Assembly (NCBI GenBank): GCA_044371535.1
Contig: JBILTL010000070.1
Coordinates: 1 to 10,300, forward strand
Source of the DNA: CAIZGX01 sp044371535
GTDB lineage: Bacteria > Bacteroidota > Bacteroidia > Flavobacteriales_D > Sanyastnellaceae
Length of the DNA stretch: 10,300 bases
Direction: 5' to 3'
The position numbers and the translations under genes are program-made. Below the pieces are notes generated by a model, which did no database searches, was not told where the DNA came from, and worked only from the letters and a program-made list of their open reading frames with translations. Positions 4,958 to 10,300 of this stretch are shown here, piece by piece (the stretch's first letter is position 1; each line of letters opens with the position of its first letter).

Positions 4958-7906
4958 GTGCTAAACTCACATTCGTATTACAGTTTACGCTACGGAATAT
5001 TAACCGTAGAAAACGTCATTGAATTCGCTGTACAAAACGAATCGGAATTTGTTTCACTTACGGAAATAAATTCCACGACTACGCTTCACGACTTTCTTCG
5101 ACTTTCGAAAAAGAGTAACATACGCCCACTTTGGGGAATTGACTTCAGAAATGGCGCAGAACAACTGTTTGTAGCCTATGCTAAAAACACAGCAGGAGTC
5201 AATGAACTGGCCACTTTCCTTTCGGAACATCTTCATGAGAAAAAAGATTTCGAAACACGCGCACCACAATGGAAACATTGTGTGACGATTTATCCGTTTG
5301 AAAATTTCAAAAAGAAATCTTTCGTGTTGAATGAAGAAGAATACCTCGGTGTGACTTCAGCCGATCTTCCCATCTTCGAACGAAGTGAATGGAAAACGCA
5401 ACGCGAAAAAGCACTCGCCTTTCAGACTTCAACTTTTCAATCGCAGCGCCACTTCAACATGCATCAATTGCTGCGATGCATAGAGAACAACATATTATTG
5501 AGTAGGCTTCAACCCGAAGATCAAGGAAAGCGCAAAGATGTTTTCCAGACGGAAAAAGAACTTCAATCGGAATTCGAAGGAGCTCCTGATTTGCTTGATA
5601 AATCAAAAGCTTTCGCACAACAATGGTCTTGGAACGAAGAGGTGAATCACTCCGTTCCTAAAAATCAAAACACATTCACGGGTAGCCTCGAAGAAGATAT
5701 GAGCCTGCTTCGTCAGCTCACACAGGAAGGTCTGGCTTATCGTTACGGAAACGAACCTAACAATCGTTCGGTTATTGAAGAACGCATTCAAAAGGAATTG
5801 GAAATTATTGAGCAGAAAAATTTCGTTTCATACTTTTTAATTAACTGGGACATTACACAATTCGCAAGAGATCGCGGTTACTACTACGTAGGACGAGGCA
5901 GCGGCGCGAACAGCGTCATTGCATACCTGCTTCGCATTACAGATGTAGATCCCATTGAATTGGATTTGTACTTCGAACGATTCATTAATCTGTACCGACA
6001 AAACCCTCCCGATTTCGACATTGATTTTTCGTGGACCGATCGTGAAGAAATTACTGAATATATTTTCGAGCGATATCAGAACGTAGCGCTGCTCGGTGCT
6101 TACAACACCTTTCAATACAAGGCTGTGGTAAGAGAGCTTGGAAAAGTATTCGGACTTCCAGTTGAAGAAATTGAATTGTTAAGCAGCGGGAAATTCAATC
6201 CGAATGCACTCGATAAAAATCAGCAGAACGTCATGCGATACGCTTCGTTCCTGCAAGATTTTCCGAATAGCTTGAGCATACATTCTTGCGGAATATTAAT
6301 TTCGAATGAACCCATTCACAATTACACTGCAACTTTTCTTCCACCCAAAGGACATCCGACAGTTATGTTCGACATGGTTGTGGCGGAAGACATAGGTCTT
6401 CACAAATTCGACATTCTTTCACAACGCGGATTAGCAAAAATCAAAGAAGCAGTTCAGTTAGTGAAAGAAAGATATCCGCTTCGCGAAATAGATTTACATC
6501 AGGTTGCACCGCTCAAACAAGACGAACGCATCAAAGATTTACTTCGTAATGCAAAAGCCATCGGTTGCTTCTATGTTGAATCTCCTGCCATGCGCATGCT
6601 GCTCACCAAACTTCAAGTAGACGATTACCTTGGGCTGGTCGCAGCAAGTTCAGTCATTCGTCCGGGTGTAAGCAGCAGCGGAATGATGAAAGAATTCATT
6701 CATCGTCATCGCGATCCGAAAGCGCGTGAACGCGCGCATCCGCAACTCCTCGCCATCATGCCGGAGACATACGGCGTCATGGTGTATCAGGAAGACGTGA
6801 TTAAAGTGGGACACTACTTCGGTGGGCTTACCTTGGCAGAGGCAGACGTGCTTCGCAGAGGAATGAGCGGTAAGTTTCGTGGAAGGGAAGAGTTCGAAAG
6901 AACCAAAGAATCTTTTTTCGAAAAGGCAATGGCGAAGGGAAATGATTTTAACGATGTCGCAGAAATCTGGAGACAGATTGAAAGCTTCGCAGGTTATGCC
7001 TTCGCGAAAGGACACAGCGCGAGCTACGCCGTTGAAAGCTATCAGAGTTTGTTTCTGAAAGCCTACTACCCGATAGAATACATGACAGCTACGCTGAATC
7101 ATTTCGGAGGATTCTACGACCCTGAAATCTATGTACTCGAAGCGATGAAGCACGGTGCAAAAATTTCAGCACCTTGCATTTGGGAAAGCGATGCAACATG
7201 CGTCTTACATGGAAAAGAAATTATTCTTGGTTTTGGTTTAGTAAAAAGTCTAGAAGCCAACACCATTGCACGCATTCTTAAACTTCGTCAATCTGAAGGT
7301 ATACGCAGCATTCCACAACTCATGGATCAAGCGCATGTCTCTGTTGAACAAATGAGCCTACTCATTCGCATTGGTGCATGCAGAAAATTCAACAAGCCGA
7401 AAAAAGATTTGTTGTGGGAAACACATTTTCATGGCAATCCAGATAAGCCTGAAATGGGGCCCTCTCTATTCGAAGAACCTGAAAAGAATTTAACCCTTCC
7501 GAAGTTTCAAGACGATTGGTTGGAAAGCGCCTTCGACGAAATGGAGCTCATTGGTTTTCCGCTTTGCTCTCCCTTTGAATTGGCATCTGAAGAATTAACA
7601 GTTACCGAAGTAGCAGCGCAACTTCCCTTCCTCCTGAACAAAAAAATTTCTGCGGTGGGTTATCTTGTGAATGTGAAAAAGACGCGCACGAGTAAAGGAG
7701 AACTCATGGGCTTCGGGACGTTTTTAGACAAAGAGCTTCAGTTCTTCGATACCGTGCATTTCCCGAACAATTCTTCGTTCGGCAACTTCAGAGGACGGGG
7801 TATTTATAAGATTACCGGAACCGTATTGGAAGAGTTCGGAGCATACTCCATTGAATGCACGGAACTCGAAAAAATTCCCTACAAAAAAGATCCACGTTAC
7901 ATTTAA
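4958..7906 (+). CDS. Short DnaE-type DNA polymerase III alpha paralogue, probably error-prone or repair
   Basis: This C-family DNA polymerase has 982 aa, shorter than replicative DnaE (about 1160 aa in E. coli). The GTG start gives MLNSHSYYSLRYG, the usual N-terminus. Domains: a reduced PHP region of about 110 residues that reads HSYYS and TEIN where metal-binding forms have HxH and TDH; palm with GRGSG at 312-316 and PDFDIDF at 351-357 (D354, D356), and third carboxylate D485 in LHKFDIL; fingers with GVMVYQEDV at 606-614 and RRGMSGK at 633-639; KGHSASYAVESYQ at 684-696; helix-hairpin-helix region about 775-815; GPSLFE at 834-839; OB fold about 895-970. It ends after the OB fold with no tau-binding domain. 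These traits fit the non-replicative DnaE2-like class. No dinB, imuB or lexA lies beside it, so a mutagenic role is inferred, not shown. Confidence 0.92.
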   Translation: MLNSHSYYSLRYGILTVENVIEFAVQNESEFVSLTEINSTTTLHDFLRLSKKSNIRPLWGIDFRNGAEQLFVAYAKNTAGVNELATFLSEHLHEKKDFETRAPQWKHCVTIYPFENFKKKSFVLNEEEYLGVTSADLPIFERSEWKTQREKALAFQTSTFQSQRHFNMHQLLRCIENNILLSRLQPEDQGKRKDVFQTEKELQSEFEGAPDLLDKSKAFAQQWSWNEEVNHSVPKNQNTFTGSLEEDMSLLRQLTQEGLAYRYGNEPNNRSVIEERIQKELEIIEQKNFVSYFLINWDITQFARDRGYYYVGRGSGANSVIAYLLRITDVDPIELDLYFERFINLYRQNPPDFDIDFSWTDREEITEYIFERYQNVALLGAYNTFQYKAVVRELGKVFGLPVEEIELLSSGKFNPNALDKNQQNVMRYASFLQDFPNSLSIHSCGILISNEPIHNYTATFLPPKGHPTVMFDMVVAEDIGLHKFDILSQRGLAKIKEAVQLVKERYPLREIDLHQVAPLKQDERIKDLLRNAKAIGCFYVESPAMRMLLTKLQVDDYLGLVAASSVIRPGVSSSGMMKEFIHRHRDPKARERAHPQLLAIMPETYGVMVYQEDVIKVGHYFGGLTLAEADVLRRGMSGKFRGREEFERTKESFFEKAMAKGNDFNDVAEIWRQIESFAGYAFAKGHSASYAVESYQSLFLKAYYPIEYMTATLNHFGGFYDPEIYVLEAMKHGAKISAPCIWESDATCVLHGKEIILGFGLVKSLEANTIARILKLRQSEGIRSIPQLMDQAHVSVEQMSLLIRIGACRKFNKPKKDLLWETHFHGNPDKPEMGPSLFEEPEKNLTLPKFQDDWLESAFDEMELIGFPLCSPFELASEELTVTEVAAQLPFLLNKKISAVGYLVNVKKTRTSKGELMGFGTFLDKELQFFDTVHFPNNSSFGNFRGRGIYKITGTVLEEFGAYSIECTELEKIPYKKDPRYI

Positions 7907-8017
7907 GTGCGTTCTATCAACCACGACATCTGAATAACTCCGTAATGCCTCAAATAAATTCTCGGGCAATTCTTTCCAAATTTGAGCGTTACAATAAACA
8001 CACAGATTCGAAAAATT
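7907..8017. other. Intergenic gap between dnaE paralogue and exbB
   Basis: These 111 bases hold no gene I can support and no hairpin with a T-run, so no terminator for the polymerase gene is visible. CAAATTTG at 7977-7984 is one base off the TAnnTTTG -7 consensus and could give an exbB transcript with a leader of about 28 nt, but no -33 element is evident. A 7-bp inverted repeat (7949-7955 with 7980-7986) surrounds it and may be chance. Confidence 0.3.
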
Positions 8018-8686
8018 ATGGAGTCAGCTATTTTATTTCTTCAAGCGCCTGCTGCTGCAAGTTCTGAAAAACTATCAATCACAGATTTAGTTCTTAAAGG
8101 TTGGTACATCTACATTCCGCTTTTAATTATGAGCGTAGTTACAATTTACATCTTCGTTGAAAGATGGCTTACTGTTGCAAAAGCAAACAAGGAAGAGGCC
8201 AACTTCATGACGAACATCAAGCAGTACATCAATCAAGGAAAATTAGACGCTGCAAAAAACTTGTGTGTGACTACTAACACTCCTGTTGCACGCATGATTG
8301 GAAAAGGAATTGCACGCATTGGCAAACCGCTAGAAGACATTAAAAGTGCGGTTGAAAATTCAGGGAAACTAGAGATTTCCAATCTCGAAAAAAACACTCC
8401 CATCTTAGCAATCATCGCTTCGATTGCACCAATGTTCGGATTCTTAGGAACAGTTATCGGAGTAATTACAATCTTCCACGACATTTCGAATGTAGGTAAA
8501 ATTGAAATCGGAGTTGTTTCTCAAGGTCTTTACATTAAAATGATCTCATCTGCAGCAGGATTGGTTGTGGGTATGTTGGCTTACGTGGCATACAACACCC
8601 TGGTAACGCGCATTGGACGATTGGTGAACACCATGGAATCTCACGCTGTAGAGTTTGTAGACATTCTTGACGAACCCATGAACTAA
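8018..8686 (+). CDS. exbB: ExbB/TolQ/MotA-family proton channel subunit
   Basis: This inner-membrane subunit of the TonB energising complex, with ExbD, converts proton-motive force into movement. The protein is 222 aa. It has a short hydrophobic N-terminus, a first membrane helix at about 29-47, a cytoplasmic region with the helical domain at about 50-125, and two further helices at about 129-152 and 172-195. The family block APMFGFLGTVIGVI at 137-150 and the AAGLVVGMLAYVAYN helix at 179-193 are clear. By hand alignment, the position of the E. coli third-helix glutamate (E176) appears to be I173 here. I chose ATG 8018; a TTG at 7982 would add 12 residues, but it lies in a possible -7 box and adds nothing family-like. 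exbD and tonB follow with no gap to speak of. Confidence 0.93.
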   Translation: MESAILFLQAPAAASSEKLSITDLVLKGWYIYIPLLIMSVVTIYIFVERWLTVAKANKEEANFMTNIKQYINQGKLDAAKNLCVTTNTPVARMIGKGIARIGKPLEDIKSAVENSGKLEISNLEKNTPILAIIASIAPMFGFLGTVIGVITIFHDISNVGKIEIGVVSQGLYIKMISSAAGLVVGMLAYVAYNTLVTRIGRLVNTMESHAVEFVDILDEPMN

Positions 8687-8687
8687 T

Positions 8688-8693
8688 AGGAGG
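8688..8693 (+). promoter_or_regulatory. Perfect Shine-Dalgarno AGGAGG before exbD
   Basis: AGGAGG starts 2 nt after the exbB stop and lies 4 nt before the exbD ATG. It is the only clear Shine-Dalgarno site at any gene start in the window, and Bacteroidota generally initiate without one. The spacing is slightly short. It may raise exbD synthesis relative to exbB or aid reinitiation; chance is not excluded. Confidence 0.5.
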
Positions 8694-8697
8694 CACC

Positions 8698-9096
8698 ATG
8701 AACTTCGGAAGAAAACACAAAGTACACATTGAGTCTGGCATGTCCACACTCTCTGACATCATCTTCATGTTGCTTATCTTTTTCATCATCGCAAGTGCTG
8801 GAGCTGTGCAAGAATTGTCTGCACAAATCGATAAGCCGCAAGCAGGAAATGGAAAAGAGAATCCAGCAGGATTATCAATCACCATTACAAAAGACATGGC
8901 CTATAGCCTGAACGGTTCACCGTCTGAAAAAGCGATCATCTTGTCTCAACTTCAAGAAAAATTAAGCAGTTCAGATGATAAGCGCGTTTTATTGCGCGTA
9001 GACAAATCAGTTCCGACTGGAGAAACCATTGAAATATTTTCAGGCATTCAACAAATTGGAGGAACACCGTTCATTGCAACTGAAAAAGCGAACTAA
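8698..9096 (+). CDS. exbD: ExbD/TolR-family biopolymer transport protein
   Basis: This is the partner of ExbB in the proton channel that drives TonB, with one membrane helix and a periplasmic domain. It has 132 aa. A basic N-terminus (FGRKHKVHIES) precedes the helix at about 18-37. D20 in TLSDIIFMLLIFFII is the conserved membrane aspartate taken to carry protons (D25 in E. coli). The periplasmic part ends with the ExbD/TolR fold: VLLRVDKSVPTGETIEIFSGIQQIGG, seen as strand-helix. Length is near the family norm. The start is supported by the AGGAGG just upstream. Its TAA overlaps the tonB ATG by one base (TAATG), so ExbD and TonB are probably made by coupled translation. Confidence 0.93.
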   Translation: MNFGRKHKVHIESGMSTLSDIIFMLLIFFIIASAGAVQELSAQIDKPQAGNGKENPAGLSITITKDMAYSLNGSPSEKAIILSQLQEKLSSSDDKRVLLRVDKSVPTGETIEIFSGIQQIGGTPFIATEKAN

Positions 9097-9878
9097 TGAC
9101 CGAAGAAAAGAAAAATAAAATTATTGGAGCTGCAACAAGCGGAGGAGTTCACTTGCTCATCCTATTCGTTGTTTTTCTTTTACTTGCCTCAGCTCCTCCG
9201 ATTGAAAAAGAAGAGGAACCCGGAGGCGGCGGAGGTGGCAATCCCGCTGGCGAAGGTCAAGGCGCTGCTGAAGGTGAAGCAGGCGGAGCAATAGAGCCTG
9301 TTGAAATTGCTTTCGCCCCAATGCCCGAAACTTATGTTGGTGCTGACATTTCTGCTCCAACAATTTCAGAAAGCAAAACACCGGTTGAACATCAACCGAA
9401 CAAGACTAATTCTGATCGCACACAAACAGCGCAGACACAGCCCAAGCCTTCAGAACTCGACAACCTGCTTGACGGACTTAGCGGTGGTGGCGGAAACGAC
9501 ACAAGCACCGGCGGTGGAAACGGAGGGTCAGGTGGTGGAAACGGTGGCGGCGATGGCGGTGGAACCGGACCTGGTTCAGGTAATTTTAAAGGTGGCGGAT
9601 TTGGAAATGGAACCGGTTGGTCGCTTAAAGGAAGAGGCAGCTTAACGGGTCCTAGCACCAGTAAAAAACCAACCTCGAATGGACAAGTAGTTGTTAGCAT
9701 TACGGTAGACAAAAACGGAAAGGTTACAAAAGCTACTGTCGCGAAATCAAACATCACAACAGACGTTGCACACAACCACGAACTAGCGCTTGAGGCAGCA
9801 AGAAAATGCACATTCACCTCTTCGAGTAGCAGTATGCCACAAAACGGTACAATTACAATAGTACTAGCCGTTAAATAA
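9096..9878 (+). CDS. tonB: TonB-like energy transducer with glycine-rich spacer
   Basis: The protein is expected to span the inner membrane, be moved by ExbB-ExbD and pull on the TonB boxes of outer-membrane receptors. It has 260 aa: cytoplasmic residues 1-14, one helix at about 15-33, a long spacer and a C-terminal domain at about 195-260. The helix keeps the S-x-x-x-H motif (S15, H19) that matches S16/H20 of E. coli TonB. The C-terminal part, NGQVVVSITVDKNGKVTKATV with a later ALEAARKCTF, matches the TonB C-terminal fold. The spacer is not the usual Pro/Lys/Glu type: residues 43-64 and 130-170 are glycine-rich (GGGNGG-like repeats), separated by a Gln/Thr/Ser-rich part. Which receptors it serves is not visible. 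folC starts 4 nt after the stop. Confidence 0.88.
   Translation: MTEEKKNKIIGAATSGGVHLLILFVVFLLLASAPPIEKEEEPGGGGGGNPAGEGQGAAEGEAGGAIEPVEIAFAPMPETYVGADISAPTISESKTPVEHQPNKTNSDRTQTAQTQPKPSELDNLLDGLSGGGGNDTSTGGGNGGSGGGNGGGDGGGTGPGSGNFKGGGFGNGTGWSLKGRGSLTGPSTSKKPTSNGQVVVSITVDKNGKVTKATVAKSNITTDVAHNHELALEAARKCTFTSSSSSMPQNGTITIVLAVK
9478..9610 (+). repeat. Glycine-codon repeat tract within tonB
   Basis: Dense GGN codons encode a Gly/Asn/Ser spacer. GGTGGAAACGG occurs exactly at 9513-9523 and again at 9534-9544, a 21-nt (7-codon) period. The tract is locally much richer in G than the surrounding genes. It could vary in length between strains by slippage, which is inference. Confidence 0.6.
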
Positions 9879-9882
9879 TCCT

Positions 9883-10300
9883 GTGACTTACGAAGAAGCA
9901 GTAGAATATCTTTTCTCTCAGCTACCTATGTTTCATCGCATAGGTGCAGCTGCGTATAAACCAGATATCGGAAACATCTCTCAATTGTGTGACGCTCTTG
10001 GAAATCCACACTTGAAATTTCCTGTGGTACACATTGCAGGATCCAACGGCAAAGGATCCACCTCTCACCTCACTGCATCCGTTTTAATGGAAGCAGGATA
10101 CAAGGTTGGACTCTTCACCTCTCCTCATCTCAAAGACTACCGTGAACGCATTCGTGTAAACGGAAAAAAAATAGAACCTTCTTTTGTTGCAAACTTCGTG
10201 GAGCTATCGAAAGAATCGTGGAAAGACATTGAGCCTTCCTTCTTCGAAATAACCACGGCCCTCGCCTTTCATTACTTCGCAGAGCAACAAGTAGATATTG
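9883..10300 (+). CDS. folC: FolC, folylpolyglutamate/dihydrofolate synthase (N-terminal part)
   Basis: This ATP-dependent Mur-ligase-type enzyme joins glutamate to dihydropteroate and/or folates in the cytoplasm. The first 139 codons are present and the frame runs off the right edge. A GTG at 9883 gives VTYEEAVEYLFSQLPMFHRIG, the usual start; no ATG in frame lies closer to the tonB stop. The P-loop is GSNGKGST at residues 53-60, where most family members have GTNGKGS. It is followed by GLFTSPHLKDYRERIRVNG, the conserved block after the P-loop, and PSFFEITTALAFHYFA. It lies 4 nt after tonB, so it is likely transcribed with exbB-exbD-tonB. I recall this neighbourhood from other Bacteroidota, and it is probably a matter of shared promoter, not function. 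Confidence 0.94.
   Translation, partial: MTYEEAVEYLFSQLPMFHRIGAAAYKPDIGNISQLCDALGNPHLKFPVVHIAGSNGKGSTSHLTASVLMEAGYKVGLFTSPHLKDYRERIRVNGKKIEPSFVANFVELSKESWKDIEPSFFEITTALAFHYFAEQQVDI

Noticed and set aside
6650..7153. 167-aa minus-strand open frame inside the polymerase gene
   Set aside because: It is the complement of well-conserved polymerase coding sequence, has no recognisable motif, and is best explained as a shadow.
7949..7986. CTCAAAT...ATTTGAG inverted repeat upstream of exbB
   Set aside because: Only 7 bp with a 24-nt loop in AT-rich DNA, and no T-run; expected fairly often by chance.
9392..9817. 141-aa proline-rich minus-strand open frame
   Set aside because: The proline runs are simply the complement of the glycine codons of the TonB spacer.
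10038..10059. Two GGATCC hexamers close together in folC
   Set aside because: They fall on conserved P-loop codons (Gly-Ser) and need no further explanation.

Overview
The window looks like a slice of a Bacteroidota (probably Flavobacteriales-like) chromosome. The evidence is the housekeeping protein types, signal peptides ending in Ala-Gln, an ExbB-ExbD-TonB-FolC gene row, a short second DnaE polymerase, and gene starts almost without Shine-Dalgarno sites but sometimes with TAnnTTTG-like -7 boxes. I saw no insertion sequence, phage gene, tRNA, rRNA, CRISPR array or other sign of recent transfer. No stretch over about 110 bases lacks a gene.

Layout. (1) 2-373 is the 3' end of purD (purine synthesis). 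It runs head-on into a minus-strand secreted M15 (VanY/DacY-type) peptidase at 374-1087, with stop codons touching. The apparent purD terminator lies inside the peptidase gene. (2) 1136-4094 is a tightly packed plus-strand run: nadC (NAD synthesis), a YihY/BrkB membrane protein, a secreted DUF2147 protein and an alpha/beta hydrolase. Neighbours overlap by 1 or 4 nt or sit 24 nt apart. A strong terminator-like hairpin lies inside the first codons of the hydrolase gene. (3) 4128-7906 is a two-gene DNA-damage-type cassette: an SRAP (HMCES/YedK-type) abasic-site cross-linking protein, then 2 nt later a short (982 aa) DnaE-type polymerase with intact polymerase carboxylates and a shrunken, degenerate PHP domain. 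(4) 8018-9878 is exbB-exbD-tonB, a proton-motive-force-driven energiser of outer-membrane transport. The TonB-like protein has a glycine-rich spacer. The 5' end of folC (folate polyglutamylation) follows 4 nt later and runs off the window.

How the parts work together. Regions 1, 2 and the folC end are mostly core metabolism and envelope upkeep. ExbB, ExbD and TonB should form one inner-membrane complex. SRAP and the short DnaE plausibly act together at damaged or gapped DNA: SRAP shields abasic sites in single-stranded DNA and the polymerase fills or bypasses. Both carry a similar GP-[ST]-LF-[DE] peptide that could dock on the beta sliding clamp; that is inference.

The least ordinary signals are the two terminator-like hairpins inside coding sequence, the SRAP-DnaE pair with its shared peptide, and a single perfect AGGAGG before exbD. 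None of them amounts to a wholly new system on this evidence.
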